Source: Deltaproteobacteria bacterium
Lineage (GTDB): Bacteria > Desulfobacterota > GWC2-55-46
Direction: 5' to 3'
DNA length: 64,000 bases
Assembly: GCA_016182655.1 (NCBI GenBank)
Contig: JACPGB010000025.1
Coordinates: forward strand, 61,107 to 125,106
How positions within the stretch are numbered: the first letter of the stretch is position 1; every line of letters starts with the position of its first letter. The notes under the pieces are model-generated. The model saw nothing but the letters and a program-made list of their open reading frames with translations, was not told where the DNA came from and did no database searches. Below, piece by piece: positions 53,693 through 63,882 of the stretch. Both the position numbers and the translations under genes were made by a program.

Positions 53693-54139
53693 ATGGCACT
53701 GCGTGACGATATCTCCAAAGATGTCTCGGCCGCTCTGAAGGCGGGAGAAAAGGAAAAGCTCTCGACGGTCAGGATGCTTCTCTCCGCCGTCAAGTACAAG
53801 GAAGTCGACTTAAGGCGGCCGCTTAACGACGAGGAGGTCCAGGGTGTGGCCGGGACGCTCATCCGCCAGAGGCAGGACTCTGTCGAGCAGTTCAGGAAGG
53901 GCGGCAGGCCCGAGCTCGCGGAAAAAGAGGAGAGGGAGATAGAGATATTGAAGGCGTATCTCCCGCCGCAGATGTCGGCGGACGAGCTTCGCGTCATTAT
54001 AAAGAAGCTCGCTACTGAAGTCGGCGCATCCGGGCAGAAGGACATGGGCAAGCTCATGAAGGCCGTCATGCCGCACGTGAAGGGCAAGGCCGACGGCAAG
54101 CTTGTGAACGATATCGTAAAAGAGGTCCTTGGGGCCTGA
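53693..54139 (+). CDS. yqeY: GatB/YqeY domain protein
   Basis: 148-aa helical protein of unclear function, related to the tail of the GatB tRNA amidotransferase subunit. Start MALRDDISKDVSAALKAGEKEKLSTVRMLLSAVK and the ILKAYLPPQMS core. Shine-Dalgarno AAAGGAG. Often found near dnaG-rpoD in bacteria, as here. Confidence 0.92.
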   Translation: MALRDDISKDVSAALKAGEKEKLSTVRMLLSAVKYKEVDLRRPLNDEEVQGVAGTLIRQRQDSVEQFRKGGRPELAEKEEREIEILKAYLPPQMSADELRVIIKKLATEVGASGQKDMGKLMKAVMPHVKGKADGKLVNDIVKEVLGA

Positions 54140-54228
54140 GGCCCGGGAGAGGCTTGGAAGAAAACCTGAGGTTCTGATTTTTGGTTTGCAGTTTTAAAAT
54201 CCCGCGCGTAACAAAGACAAGGACGACC

Positions 54229-55185
54229 ATGAAGATAAGGGAGCTCTACGAAAAGGCTATCGCCAAGGGCATCGAGCTCGACCCGAGGGGCGCGGACGAA
54301 GTAAGGAAGGAGCTTGAGCGGGAGAAGAAGGACTTCGAAGGACTCAGAGACAAGGACAAGAGGTTCTTCGACAAGGATAAGCTCTCGAACCCGTACGCCG
54401 ACTCCCGCATACTCTACGGCGACCCGGAGCGTGAAGTAAGGCGCGTCCTCGTGGGCATAGACATGGAGATCGGCGAAGTGCTCCTCGCAGACAGGCTTGG
54501 AGAGCGCGGAAAGCCGATCGATCTGATAATCGCCCACCATCCCGAGGGCAGGGCAATGGCGAACCTCTATGACGTCATGGACATGCAGTCCGGGATACTC
54601 CTTAAGTACGGGGTCCCCATAAACATCGCCGAAGGCATAATGGATGAGCGGATACGCGAGGTCGAGCGCAGGCTCATGCCCGCTAACCATACGAGGGCCG
54701 TGGATGCGGCAAGGCTTCTGGACATCCCGATCATGTGCATCCATACGCCGGCCGACAACGCCGTGACCGAGTTTCTCCAGAGGACGTTTGATGAGAGGAA
54801 ACCGTACCTCATTTCTGATATAATTGAAGCACTCAGGGAGATACCGGAATATTTGACCTCGGCGAGCGAGACCGGCGTGGGCCCGAAGGTAGTCTCAGGG
54901 TCTGAAAAGAGGAAGGCCGGGAAGGTCTTCGTAGACATGACCGGCGGGACCGGCGGCTCGAAGAAAGTCTTCGAGAGCCTCTCGACGGCGGGGATCGGCA
55001 CCGTCGTCGGCATGCACATAAGCGATGACCACAGGAAAGAAGCCGAAAAAAATCATGTCAACGTGGTCATAGCGGGCCACATCTCGAGCGACACGCTCGG
55101 CATAAACCTCCTCCTTGACAGGGTGCTCCCGAATGACATTGAAGTGGTCGAGACCTCCGGTTTCAGGAGGGTGATAAGGACTTAA
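54229..55185 (+). CDS. NIF3-like dinuclear metal protein
   Basis: 318 aa. Two-lobed NIF3 fold with HH motif AHHPEGRAM and a late GHISSDTLGINLLLD motif for metal binding. Function in the family is unresolved. The ATG at 54229 opens MKIRELYEKAIAKGIEL. It lies 6 bases before mutS2. Confidence 0.85.
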   Translation: MKIRELYEKAIAKGIELDPRGADEVRKELEREKKDFEGLRDKDKRFFDKDKLSNPYADSRILYGDPEREVRRVLVGIDMEIGEVLLADRLGERGKPIDLIIAHHPEGRAMANLYDVMDMQSGILLKYGVPINIAEGIMDERIREVERRLMPANHTRAVDAARLLDIPIMCIHTPADNAVTEFLQRTFDERKPYLISDIIEALREIPEYLTSASETGVGPKVVSGSEKRKAGKVFVDMTGGTGGSKKVFESLSTAGIGTVVGMHISDDHRKEAEKNHVNVVIAGHISSDTLGINLLLDRVLPNDIEVVETSGFRRVIRT

Positions 55186-55190
55186 ACGAA

Positions 55191-57515
55191 GTGGACTCAA
55201 CTACCCTTGAAACTCTCGAATACGGCGCGGTGCTCAGGGAAATAGCCGCGTTCGCCTCAAACCAGCTTGGGGAGAAGAGGGTCTTGAATACAAGGCCCTC
55301 GGACTCCCTCCGGACAATAGAAGGCTCCTTCCTCGAATTCAAAGAAGTAAGCGATCAGATCCAATCATCAGGGAAGCTCCCTCTCTCGGGGGTCGTCGAC
55401 CTCTCTCCTCTCTTTTCACGGGTCGAGCCCGAGGGGGCGTACCTTTTGCCCGAGGACCTCGTCGTCGTAAAGGGGAACCTCGAGGCGGCGGTTGCGCTTA
55501 AGGCGCTCATAACCCCCTCATTCGAGCGCGCATATCCAAGGACGGCGGAAAAGATAAACGCGGTCTCCGATGTCTCATTCCCGTTATCCGAAATAGAGAG
55601 GACTATCGACGAGAGGGGCGAGATAAGGGACAACGCCTCGCCGGACTTAAGGAGGATCAGGAAGGAGATACGCGCCGGGAAGGAGCGGGCGCGCTCGATA
55701 ATAGAATCCGTCTCTACCGACAAAAAGACCAGGGAAATACTCCAGGACGACATCATCACGGTCAGGGACGACCGCTATGTCCTCTGCATAAAGGCCTCGG
55801 CCCATACCGCGTTCGACGGGATCATACACGGCAGATCCATAAGCGCGCAGACCTACTTCATCGAGCCGCTTGAGCTTGTGGAGCTCAACAACCGTGTGGC
55901 GATACTCAAAAAAGAGGAGCGGGCCGAGGAGATAGAGATACTTAAAGCGCTCACTTCGGTCATAAAGGCGCACAGGGACGGCGTATTAAACGATCAGGCG
56001 ATAATCGCCGGGCTCGACGAGCTCCAGGCAAAGGCGCTCTTCGGAAAAGAGACCGGGGCGATAACGCCGGTCATAAAGAAGGACGGCGAGATAAGGCTTA
56101 AGAACGCGCGCCACCCGCTCCTCGTCCTGAAAGAGAAGAGAGGCGGCCCCCCGGTCGTGTCCGTGGACATAACCGTACCCGAGGGGTGCGCAACACTCGT
56201 CATCTCGGGCGCGAACACCGGCGGCAAGACCGTCGCGTTAAAGACATTAGGGTTACTCACCCTCATGGCGCTCTCGTCCATCCCGGTCACGGCGGATGAG
56301 GGGAGTGTCGCCGTCCTGTTCACTGATATATTCTCCGACATCGGCGACAGGCAGGACATAATCGCGTCGTTATCCACATTCTCCGCGCATGTAAAGAGGC
56401 TTAGGGAATTTTTATCCGAGGCCGGGTCCGGCTCGCTCGTGCTTGTGGACGAGATAGGCGCCGGGACCGACCCTTCAGAGGGCGGAGCTCTGGCGCTCGC
56501 GGCGCTCGAGACCCTTCGCAAGCAGGGCGCGAAGACCGTCGTGACGACTCACTTAAACCTCCTTAAGGCACACGCCCAGGTCGACGCTTCTTACCTGAAT
56601 GCGTCCGTGGAATTTGACGAAAAAACCTTGAGACCCCTCTACAGGCTCCACTACGGCGTCCCTGGCCCGTCCCTCGGGTTGTCTATCGCGGAATCGCTCG
56701 GCATCCCGCACGACGTCATAGAGCTCGCGCGGAAAAACATCAGGGACAAGGAAGGGGCTTTCATCGAATCGGTCAGGCTCCTTGAAGAGGAGAAGGAAGA
56801 GATAAGGGACTTGAAGGCGCGCTTATCCACCCTCGAAGGCATGAGGGACCGGGCGGTCAGGAGGCTCAAGGAAGAGAGGGCCCTTATACTTGATAAGGCG
56901 CGCGCAAGGGCTGAGGCGCTTATAGGAGAGGCGAGGCAGGAGATGAGGGCGGCGATAGAGAAGCTGAAGGAAGAGGGAGCGGACAGAGGGAAAAAGGGCG
57001 CATCAACAAAGATAGATGAGGTCTCCGCGAGGGTCTTATCACGTCTTAACGCGCCCGGTAAAGAGAAGTACACGCCTGTAGCCGGGGACAAGGTCGCGAT
57101 AGCGGGGTCGAATTCCAGGGGCACTGTATTGAGCGTAGACGCGAATGCCGGGAAGGCCGAGCTCTCTATAGGGGGCCTCAAGGTCTCCGTCGCCTTCGAC
57201 AAGCTTGTCAAAAGGGAAGGCGGACCCAGGGCAAAGGCCGCTCAAGGGGTGACGATAAGCGCCGATATGGATGTTGCCTCCTCCGTAAACGTCATTGGGC
57301 AGAGGGCCGAGGCCGCCCTCGAAGTCGTGGTGAAATTCATCGACAACGCGCACGCAAGCGGCCTTCAGAGCGTTGAGATAATCCACGGCGTCGGCACCGG
57401 GAGGCTCTCCAGGGCGATAGAGGAGTACCTGAGGGGCAACAACCTCGTAAAGGGCTTTTCCCACGGCGATCGGGCAAGGGGGGGCGCCGGGGTGACTATT
57501 GTGGAGCTGAAGTAG
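55191..57515 (+). CDS. mutS2: Endonuclease MutS2
   Basis: 774 aa. MutS2 suppresses recombination or rescues stalled ribosomes. MutS core and ATPase with Walker A GANTGGKTVALKT, ABC signature region, then a coiled coil (520-620) and a C-terminal Smr domain (about 695-770, NVIGQRAEAALEVVVKFI...VEIIHGVGTG). Starts with GTG at 55191. Confidence 0.93.
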   Translation: MDSTTLETLEYGAVLREIAAFASNQLGEKRVLNTRPSDSLRTIEGSFLEFKEVSDQIQSSGKLPLSGVVDLSPLFSRVEPEGAYLLPEDLVVVKGNLEAAVALKALITPSFERAYPRTAEKINAVSDVSFPLSEIERTIDERGEIRDNASPDLRRIRKEIRAGKERARSIIESVSTDKKTREILQDDIITVRDDRYVLCIKASAHTAFDGIIHGRSISAQTYFIEPLELVELNNRVAILKKEERAEEIEILKALTSVIKAHRDGVLNDQAIIAGLDELQAKALFGKETGAITPVIKKDGEIRLKNARHPLLVLKEKRGGPPVVSVDITVPEGCATLVISGANTGGKTVALKTLGLLTLMALSSIPVTADEGSVAVLFTDIFSDIGDRQDIIASLSTFSAHVKRLREFLSEAGSGSLVLVDEIGAGTDPSEGGALALAALETLRKQGAKTVVTTHLNLLKAHAQVDASYLNASVEFDEKTLRPLYRLHYGVPGPSLGLSIAESLGIPHDVIELARKNIRDKEGAFIESVRLLEEEKEEIRDLKARLSTLEGMRDRAVRRLKEERALILDKARARAEALIGEARQEMRAAIEKLKEEGADRGKKGASTKIDEVSARVLSRLNAPGKEKYTPVAGDKVAIAGSNSRGTVLSVDANAGKAELSIGGLKVSVAFDKLVKREGGPRAKAAQGVTISADMDVASSVNVIGQRAEAALEVVVKFIDNAHASGLQSVEIIHGVGTGRLSRAIEEYLRGNNLVKGFSHGDRARGGAGVTIVELK

Positions 57516-57526
57516 CTTAAATACAT

Positions 57527-59260
57527 ATGTCCATTCCGAAGGAAAAAATAGACGAGGTAAGGGAGAGGGCCAATATAGTCCAGGTCATCTCCGAGTACCT
57601 GCCGCTCACGAAGCGCGGACAGAACCACCTCGGCCTCTGCCCGTTCCATTCAGAGAAGACGCCATCGTTCACCGTAAGCGAGACAAAGGGGATCTATTAC
57701 TGTTTCGGGTGCAACTCCACGGGCAACGTCATCACGTTTCTCATGAAGAGGGACGGCATGTCCTTCCCTGATGCGGTAAGGTCTCTCGCAAAAAGATACG
57801 GTGTCAACATCCCCGAGGTCCAGAGGTCCGGGCCCGACCCGCGGGACCTTGTATACCAGGCGTTGCGGGCCTCGATGGAGTATTTCCTGCGGGAGCTCAA
57901 GGGGCCGGGGGGGGATGAAGCGCGCGAGTACATCAAGAGGCGCGGCTTCGAGGGCGAGATAGCCCAGAGGTTCAACCTCGGGTACGCGCCGGACGTATGG
58001 GAAGGGCTCTCGGGGTTTTTAAGGAAAAAGGGTGTAGCCCCTGACGCCGCCCTGTCATCGGGCGTCGTCATAAAAAAGGAAAAGGGCGTCTACGACAGGT
58101 TCCGCGGAAGGGTCGTCTTTCCCATAACGGACGTCAGGGGAAGGATCGTCGGCTTCGGCGGGAGATCGATAAACGGCAAGGACCCCAAGTATCTCAACTC
58201 TCCCGAGTCCCAGGTGTTCAGGAAGGGCGAGACTCTCTACGGCTTTTATCAGGCCAAACAGCAGATGGCTTCGGCAGGCGCGATATTCGTGGAAGGGTAC
58301 TTCGACCTGCTGGCCCTCCACAAGCACGGGTTTACGAACGCGGTCGCCACGATGGGCACGGCGCTCACCAAGGAGCACCTGAGGCTCGTAAAGGCGTACA
58401 CCAATACCGTATACGCGCTCTTCGATTCGGACGCGGCGGGCAGGAACGCCTCCATCAGGGCCTTGAACATCGCGATAGACGAGGAGATGGACCTGCGCTC
58501 GGTCACATTGAAAGGCGGCAAGGACCCGGACGAGTTCCTCGTCAAATTCGGGGCAGAGGCCATGAAAGAGGCTATCGCAAAGGCCGAGCCCCTGATGGAG
58601 TTCTTTTTGAAGGACTTGAGCGGGAGTCTCGACCTCAAGACACCGGCGGGAAAGAGAAAGTACCTTGATGCCGCCGTCCCGATGCTCTCGCGGATAAGGA
58701 ATGTCGCTGAAAGGGGGCATTATGCCGCGTTTGTGGCGGCCGTGCTGAATATTCCCCAGGAATCGGTCTATGAAGCGCTAAAGATACCGCAGGGAAACGC
58801 CGAAAAGTCAGTGAGGAGGGCGATGGAGGCCGTGGACTCGAAAGGCGCGAGGCTTTCGGAGCTTACGGTCCTGAAAGTCGTCTCCAGGCACCCCGAGCTT
58901 ATGAGCGACGCTGTCACTGTTGCCGTAGAGTCTTTCAGCGACCCGGTTTTAAAAAAGGCCGGGTCTATCATCGCCGGGTCCATCTCTCAGTCAAAGCCGC
59001 TCGACGCATCCTCCCTCATGGACGAGGCGGACGACGAGCCGACGCGCACACTCATAGCCGGGCTCCTTATAAAGGACGACGACGGGTTCATAGAGGACCC
59101 CGCCCGGATGCTCGAGGACAGTTTGAAAAGGGTCATGAACAGGGGTAATATAAAGGAAACCACGAGACGCATGATCGAGAGGCTCGAGGAGACGGGCAGG
59201 ACCGAGGTCGCCTCCGACATAAGAAAAAGAATGTCCACGGGGGCAAAGAGACGGTCTTGA
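57527..59260 (+). CDS. dnaG: DNA primase
   Basis: 577 aa. Zinc-binding domain CPFH...CFGC near residues 40-64, Toprim with EGYFDLLAL and DSDAAGRNA, and a C-terminal helicase-binding domain. Makes replication primers. ATG directly after a short gap; rpoD follows. Confidence 0.95.
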   Translation: MSIPKEKIDEVRERANIVQVISEYLPLTKRGQNHLGLCPFHSEKTPSFTVSETKGIYYCFGCNSTGNVITFLMKRDGMSFPDAVRSLAKRYGVNIPEVQRSGPDPRDLVYQALRASMEYFLRELKGPGGDEAREYIKRRGFEGEIAQRFNLGYAPDVWEGLSGFLRKKGVAPDAALSSGVVIKKEKGVYDRFRGRVVFPITDVRGRIVGFGGRSINGKDPKYLNSPESQVFRKGETLYGFYQAKQQMASAGAIFVEGYFDLLALHKHGFTNAVATMGTALTKEHLRLVKAYTNTVYALFDSDAAGRNASIRALNIAIDEEMDLRSVTLKGGKDPDEFLVKFGAEAMKEAIAKAEPLMEFFLKDLSGSLDLKTPAGKRKYLDAAVPMLSRIRNVAERGHYAAFVAAVLNIPQESVYEALKIPQGNAEKSVRRAMEAVDSKGARLSELTVLKVVSRHPELMSDAVTVAVESFSDPVLKKAGSIIAGSISQSKPLDASSLMDEADDEPTRTLIAGLLIKDDDGFIEDPARMLEDSLKRVMNRGNIKETTRRMIERLEETGRTEVASDIRKRMSTGAKRRS

Positions 59261-59268
59261 AGGCAGTC

Positions 59269-60828
59269 ATGATAGAAGACATAAAAGACATGGCCGAAGA
59301 GGAAGACTCCGAAGAGAGCGAACTCGAGCTCGAAGAGGAAGACCTCGAAGAAGATCTTTCCCCGGAGCGCCCCGCGCTTGCAGAGGAGCCTCAGGCGTCC
59401 GGTGACGAGCATGCGCCCGGCGCTGTCGCCGACCCGGTAAAGGCGTACCTCAAGGAGATGGGGGCGGTATTCCTCCTCTCCAAGGAGGAGGAGGTAGAGC
59501 TCGCCAGGAGGATAGAGGAAGGCAAGCTCGCCGTCACGAAGGAGTTCCTGCGCTCGAACATCATCATAGAGGAGCTCGAGAGCTTAAAGGCCCGGCTCTC
59601 CGAGAGGAGGGGAGGGGAAGAGGTCCTCGGCTTCGACGACGACGAGGGATTTCTTACGGAGGACGAGCAGGACCTCAGGGAGGTCCTGGGCGAGATAAAC
59701 GAGGCGGTAAAGCTCTTCACCAGGGGCGCCAGGACAAGGTACGCGGCAAAGGACGAGGAGAAGCTCGTAAAGATACTCCTCGACATAGAGAAGCGGGCCA
59801 ATATACACGAGAGGACCGTCGAGAGGCTCAAAAAACGGGTCAACGAGATACGGAGGCACCGGAAGAAGAAGGCCGCGATAGAGAAGGCGCTCGGCATGAC
59901 AGAGAGCGAGATATTGAAGGCGGGTGAGGACCTCGCCAGGGGGAACGAGGCCGCGCCAAGGGGGAAGAGGGACTTCGAGGCGCAGCTTTTGGAGCTTAAG
60001 TCGCTGAACGCCGATATCGCCTCCCTTGAGGAGAATACGGGGCTTGACTACCACGGCCTGACCGCGATGGTCAAATCCCTTTCCGTCTGGATAGGGCAGG
60101 TCGAGGCCGCGAAGGAAAAACTCATCAAGGCGAACCTGAGGCTCGTCGTATCGATAGCGCGCAGGTATACGAACAGGGGTCTCCAGTTCCTCGACCTCGT
60201 CCAGGAGGGGAACATCGGCCTTATGAGGGCGGTCGAAAAATTTGAGTACAGGCGCGGGTACAAGTTCTCGACCTACGCCACGTGGTGGATACGGCAGGCG
60301 ATATCGAGGTCTATCGCCGACCAGGCGCGCACCATACGCATCCCCGTCCACATGATAGAGACGATAAACAAGCTCGTGCGGATCTCTCATTACCTCGTCC
60401 AGGAAGAGGGCAGGGAGCCTACCCCGGAGGAGCTCGCCGAGAGGATGAGCCTCCCCATAGACAAGATCCGCAAGATAATGAAGATAGCGAAGGAGCCGAT
60501 CTCGCTTGAAACGCCCGTCGGAGAGGACGGCGACAGCATGCTCGGCGACTTCATTGAGGACAAGGAAGCGGCCATCCCGCACGACGAGATGGTCTCGAAC
60601 GACCTTACCGGCCACATGAACGAGGTGCTCGCGACCCTTTCCCCGAGGGAGGAGAAGGTCTTGCGCATGAGGTTCGGCATAGGCGAGAACAAGGACCACA
60701 CGCTCGAGGAGGTCGGGGCCTACTTCAATGTGACGAGGGAGCGGATACGCCAGATAGAGGCGAAGGCGCTCCGCAAACTAAGGCACCCGAAGAGGTGCAA
60801 AAAGCTCAAGACCTTCTCGGACAGATGA
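59269..60828 (+). CDS. rpoD: RNA polymerase sigma70 factor RpoD
   Basis: 519 aa. Acidic N-terminus, region 1.2 ([21 protein letters not shown]), region 2 ([38 protein letters not shown]), region 3 and region 4 with helix-turn-helix ([20 protein letters not shown]). The ATG at 59269 with AAGG site is preferred; a TTG at 59257 overlaps the dnaG stop. Together with dnaG this is the core of the macromolecular-synthesis operon. Confidence 0.95.
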   Translation: MIEDIKDMAEEEDSEESELELEEEDLEEDLSPERPALAEEPQASGDEHAPGAVADPVKAYLKEMGAVFLLSKEEEVELARRIEEGKLAVTKEFLRSNIIIEELESLKARLSERRGGEEVLGFDDDEGFLTEDEQDLREVLGEINEAVKLFTRGARTRYAAKDEEKLVKILLDIEKRANIHERTVERLKKRVNEIRRHRKKKAAIEKALGMTESEILKAGEDLARGNEAAPRGKRDFEAQLLELKSLNADIASLEENTGLDYHGLTAMVKSLSVWIGQVEAAKEKLIKANLRLVVSIARRYTNRGLQFLDLVQEGNIGLMRAVEKFEYRRGYKFSTYATWWIRQAISRSIADQARTIRIPVHMIETINKLVRISHYLVQEEGREPTPEELAERMSLPIDKIRKIMKIAKEPISLETPVGEDGDSMLGDFIEDKEAAIPHDEMVSNDLTGHMNEVLATLSPREEKVLRMRFGIGENKDHTLEEVGAYFNVTRERIRQIEAKALRKLRHPKRCKKLKTFSDR

Positions 60829-60994
60829 CAAGGATTTGGCATTTTTTTCTGACTGCGTGAAGGATTTTTTTAGAAATGGGCGGGAATGTCTTGTTTTCTG
60901 ACACACTACGCTTTGTAAAAATACTCGATTTTTCTGTCTATTTTAAATATACGTTTCAAAACCGCCTGAGTATTAAAAAAGTCTAAATTTTACC

Positions 60995-61022
60995 TTGACT
61001 TATTTTAATTCAGCGGTATAAT
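60995..61022 (+). promoter_or_regulatory. Sigma70-type promoter of the cytochrome gene
   Basis: TTGACT (60995-61000), 16 bases, TATAAT (61017-61022). Start near 61029, directly before the structured leader. Confidence 0.7.
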
Positions 61023-61025
61023 TCT

Positions 61026-61125
61026 CATCAAGGTTAAAGACCTAAGGCTCAAGACGGGCCGCTACGGTCTTAGGCGATGGTGCCACGATACAACGATGCA
61101 AGTTGTATTGATGGCATTTTTTTTT
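61026..61125 (+). promoter_or_regulatory. Structured leader with terminator upstream of the cytochrome
   Basis: CATC (61026) pairs with GATG (61076-61079); CCTAA/TTAGG (61041-61045 with 61070-61074); GGCTC with GGGCC (61046-61060, loop AAGAC). Then a terminator: TGCCA-ATACAAC with GTTGTAT-TGGCA (61081-61116) and nine U's. Layout is that of a riboswitch or other cis-regulatory RNA. It does not match the c-di-GMP-I box GCAAAGCC. Ligand unknown. Confidence 0.6.
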
Positions 61126-61154
61126 GCTGAAAAAATGAGCACTAGAGGGATACT

Positions 61155-62132
61155 ATGAAAAGAATACTTTTCAGCCTCCTTGCGATATCCGCCGTCGCTG
61201 TAACCGCAGGCCCGTCTTACGCGGCAAGCATCGGTGATTATTCGGCCGGACAAGCGGCTAGCGGCATAGCAGGCTCCAGGCACAACATGGGCTCTCTCGG
61301 TAGCGTCGTCTCGGCAAACGGCACGACAGAGATATGTGTCTTCTGCCACACCCCGCACCACACGAACACGGCGAACGGCTTGAAGCCCATGTGGAACAGG
61401 GGGACATCGGCCCCGACCTCCTTCACCGCATATGGAAATACGATAGGCGGCACCACGATAGTCAACACCGACATCGGTTCGACGTCCCTCGCGTGTCTCA
61501 GTTGCCACGACGGCGTTACTACCTTCGATAATATTGTTAACGCGCCCGGCAAAGGCGGCGTGGTCTCCACCGGATCGGACCTCGGCTGGAGGTTCAGGAT
61601 GCCGGTCGGCAGCTACCTCGCCGCGAGCGCGGATCACTTCTCCGCCGGAGCGTGTACGGCGTGTCACGGCGCGGGCGGCTTCTACACCGATAACGACCTC
61701 GCTTCCAGACTCGTCATCGGGTTGGACCTCTCGAACGACCACCCGGTATCGGTCGTGTACAACACGGACAGGGCGGGTCTACGCGCAACGAACACCACGA
61801 TCAACTCGATAGACCTTACGAGTGAGATGGCTTCCTCGGCGGCAACCGCATTCAGCGGCAACCTCGCCCAGAACAGGTGGGCGGTCAAAGGGTTCGTCTC
61901 CGACACCGCTACCATAGGCGATTTGCTGCGCAACGGCAAGGTAGAGTGCTCGTCCTGCCACGACCCGCACTTCAGGAACCTTTCCTGGGACGAGGCCGAG
62001 CCGACTTGGGGCGACGAGGGAGGCTTCCTCACCTACTGTGTGGCCGGCGAGGGTTGCGCTGACGGCCAGTTCCTCCGCAGGGTAGGCGGCAACACCGGCT
62101 CCGGCGTCTGCAGGACCTGCCACCAGAAGTAG
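61155..62132 (+). CDS. Five-heme c-type cytochrome, secreted
   Basis: 325 aa. Signal peptide (1-24, cleavage after SYAA). Five CxxCH motifs: CVFCH (61-65), CLSCH, CTACH, CSSCH and the final CRTCH near 319-323. Probable periplasmic or surface electron carrier. No partner genes nearby; control by the structured leader upstream. Confidence 0.9.
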   Translation: MKRILFSLLAISAVAVTAGPSYAASIGDYSAGQAASGIAGSRHNMGSLGSVVSANGTTEICVFCHTPHHTNTANGLKPMWNRGTSAPTSFTAYGNTIGGTTIVNTDIGSTSLACLSCHDGVTTFDNIVNAPGKGGVVSTGSDLGWRFRMPVGSYLAASADHFSAGACTACHGAGGFYTDNDLASRLVIGLDLSNDHPVSVVYNTDRAGLRATNTTINSIDLTSEMASSAATAFSGNLAQNRWAVKGFVSDTATIGDLLRNGKVECSSCHDPHFRNLSWDEAEPTWGDEGGFLTYCVAGEGCADGQFLRRVGGNTGSGVCRTCHQK

Positions 62133-62162
62133 GCGGCCAGGGGCGGCGTTAATCAAAGACAC

Positions 62163-62198
62163 AAAAGGCGGCAGACTGAAAGGTCTGTCGCCTTTTTT
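62163..62198 (+). terminator. Terminator of the cytochrome gene
   Basis: AAAAGGCG (62163-62170), inner CAGAC/GTCTG, CGCCTTTT (62189-62196), then T's. Confidence 0.85.
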
Positions 62199-62330
62199 AT
62201 TCTCTCTTAGGGTCTAATACCCCGCGGCTTGCCGCGTTTTTAATCCCCTCCCTTGATGGGGGGGGGTAGGGGGGGAGTGACAATGATTTCACCCTTCCCT
62301 CACTCCCCTCCCATCGAGGGAGGGGAAGTA
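62193..62330 (+). repeat. Composite repeat block with C-rich REP-like units
   Basis: TTTTATTCTCTCTTAGGGTC, hairpin CGCGG-CTTG-CCGCG, then CCCCTCCCTTGATGGGGGG and a facing TCACCC...CCATCGAGGGAGGGGAAG unit. The first ~95 bases match 23090-23247 read on the minus strand. Confidence 0.65.
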
Positions 62331-62645
62331 TAAGAAGGGTACCCAGCAGCTTGCTGCGGGGTTCTTCATTTTAACTGGCCAGAAAACCCCGGGCTTCAGC
62401 CCCGGCAGTTCACTTTGTCGTATGATGGCAAGAGAGGTCCGGGGCGATCATTCAGCGCCGCAGGAAGCCGGGGGCTCGCTCTAAAAAACACGGCCCATGA
62501 CCGCAGGGACCTGGCGGCGGTATTATTCCTTGAAGAGTTCGCGGCTAATGAGGGGGTTTAACGGAAAAGCGCCACGCAATCGAGTGGGACGGAGATTTTG
62601 TTCGTACAGCGGACAATTGCGGCAGGACGGACTTGAACAGGCGCT

Positions 62646-63119
62646 TTAGTTCGATTCCGGGGCTGAAGCCGGTACGGCCGGGGCGCCGACGGGGGGAGCG
62701 GGCGCGGCGCTCTTCACTTCGGCGTCCTTTAGAATGAGCCTGTCGACGCGCTTTTGCATGTTGTTTATCTTCATCACCATCTCGTTCGCCTCGCTGCCGC
62801 GCATGTTCGTGAACACGACGAGCTTCAATTCCGCCATGTCCTTCATGAGCGCGTCGAGGTCGGCCTTAAGGCCGTCGAGCTTTGCCTGCGCCGAGTCCTT
62901 CTCGGCCTTGAGCCTTATGTACCTGTCGGTAAGGTCGCTCAAGGTCTTGCCGCGCTCTGCAAGCCTCTGCTCAAGGGATTTGACATCGGTTGCGCGCGCG
63001 GCCTTTTCGGCCTGGAGCTTCTTCGACATTACGCCGATGTTTTCCTCGTACGCGCCACGGGAGACGCACCCGGCGGAAGCGAGCATAATAGCGGTAAAAA
63101 GAAGCAGGTATCTGGCCAT
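62646..63119 (-). CDS. Coiled-coil lipoprotein
   Basis: 157 aa. Lipobox ASAGC (Cys near residue 18), then a long coiled coil (25-125, many Lys/Glu heptads) and a Pro/Ala-rich tail. Likely outer-membrane anchored. No family named. The ATG at 63119 opens the signal; the longer upstream frame is rejected. Confidence 0.7.
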   Translation of the reverse strand: MARYLLLFTAIMLASAGCVSRGAYEENIGVMSKKLQAEKAARATDVKSLEQRLAERGKTLSDLTDRYIRLKAEKDSAQAKLDGLKADLDALMKDMAELKLVVFTNMRGSEANEMVMKINNMQKRVDRLILKDAEVKSAAPAPPVGAPAVPASAPESN

Positions 63120-63468
63120 ATCCGTTCTCACTGGTGATTTTAGGTAAATAGTACCAGAAAATATCTTTATTGTGAACAGGTTTCGCAAGACCATTGAGGC
63201 GGCCCTGAGAGACCCTGCTATAATGGTCCATGTGCCCTTGAGCAGGCTTCTTATTTCCTATTTTAAGTTGACTTTAGGGACATATCTGGTATAATTCCTC
63301 ACTTCGGCGGCACAAGAAGTTCCGTCCCTTTTACGGCTGTTTAAGGCATTTACGATGCCGTGCGGCGTAGGAATGCTTCGGCGACGCCGGCGACAGGGTG
63401 CTCAGACTCAGAATGACCGCCCTGCTGTTTTAACGAAAATATTGTTCCTTGCAGAGGGGGTGTTACTT
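63120..63468. other. rpsU promoter and leader region
   Basis: No other gene. Contains a promoter TTGACT, 16 bases, TATAAT (63268-63295) and a leader of about 170 bases with small hairpins (GGCAT/ATGCC near 63343-63357; CAGGG/CCCTG near 63395-63425). No known riboswitch recognised. Confidence 0.5.
63268..63295 (+). promoter_or_regulatory. Sigma70-type promoter of rpsU
   Basis: TTGACT (63268-63273), 16 bases, TATAAT (63290-63295); start near 63302. Confidence 0.6.
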
Positions 63469-63675
63469 TTGTCAGAGGTTAAGGTATACGACGACCAGCT
63501 CGAGAAGGCGCTGAAGATATTGAAGCGCAAGCTCGCTCAGGACGGGACCTTCAAGGAAATAAAGAAGAGAAGGTTCTACGAAAAGCCGAGCGTGAAGAAG
63601 AAGAGAAAGCGTCAGGAAGCGGCAAAGCGCCGCGCCAAGGCGTCAAAGAAGAGCGCGAGAAGGGTGCAGGAGTAA
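63469..63675 (+). CDS. rpsU: Ribosomal protein bS21
   Basis: 68-aa basic small ribosomal subunit protein. Typical text SEVKVYDDQLEKALKILKRKL and a Lys/Arg-rich C-terminal tail (KKRKRQEAAKRRAKASKKSARR). Start is a TTG at 63469 with GAGGGGG as ribosome site. Unlike in many bacteria it is not next to dnaG-rpoD. Confidence 0.93.
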   Translation: MSEVKVYDDQLEKALKILKRKLAQDGTFKEIKKRRFYEKPSVKKKRKRQEAAKRRAKASKKSARRVQE

Positions 63676-63695
63676 GCGCCCTTAATATGACACTT

Positions 63696-63726
63696 AAAAG
63701 CCCCGCCGAAAGGCGGGGCTTTTTTA
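63696..63726 (+). terminator. Terminator of rpsU
   Basis: AAAAGCCCCGCC (63696-63707) pairs with GGCGGGGCTTTT (63712-63723) across GAAA, then T's. Confidence 0.9.
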
Positions 63727-63849
63727 TTTGGCGCAGTGATCATGAGAGATAGAGCGCAAATTTTGTTTTTGTGCAAAGCCTTTTTGCGCGCTCCGCGCGC
63801 AAAAAGGCTTCAGGCAAAGGGTTCGAATAAGCCAGACTGGCTTATGGCG

Positions 63850-63882
63850 AATCACTAATAAAGGGTTCAGGTTGCAAACCAC
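63850..63882. repeat. Half copy of the GGGTTCAGG palindromic repeat
   Basis: GCGAATCACTAATAAAGGG then TTCAGGTTGCAAACC matches 147-179 near the left end. The right half of the palindrome is replaced by ACTACTGTCCGG, as if interrupted. Confidence 0.5.

Larger units (their letters stand above)
60829..61154. other. Gap with cytochrome promoter and structured leader
   Basis: No gene. Left part AT-rich without recognised elements. Right part (61026-61125) contains the promoter, a folded RNA and a terminator described separately. Confidence 0.6.
62133..62645. other. Repeat-rich gap after the cytochrome
   Basis: Terminator (62163-62198), the composite repeat block shared with 23090-23247, and two C-rich REP-like units (62244-62280 and 62289-62330). 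Right half (62350-62645) has no recognised feature. Confidence 0.6.

Noticed and set aside
61026..61079. c-di-GMP-I (GEMM) riboswitch before the cytochrome
   Set aside because: The conserved GCAAAGCC box and GAAA tetraloop are absent; kept only as an unassigned structured leader.
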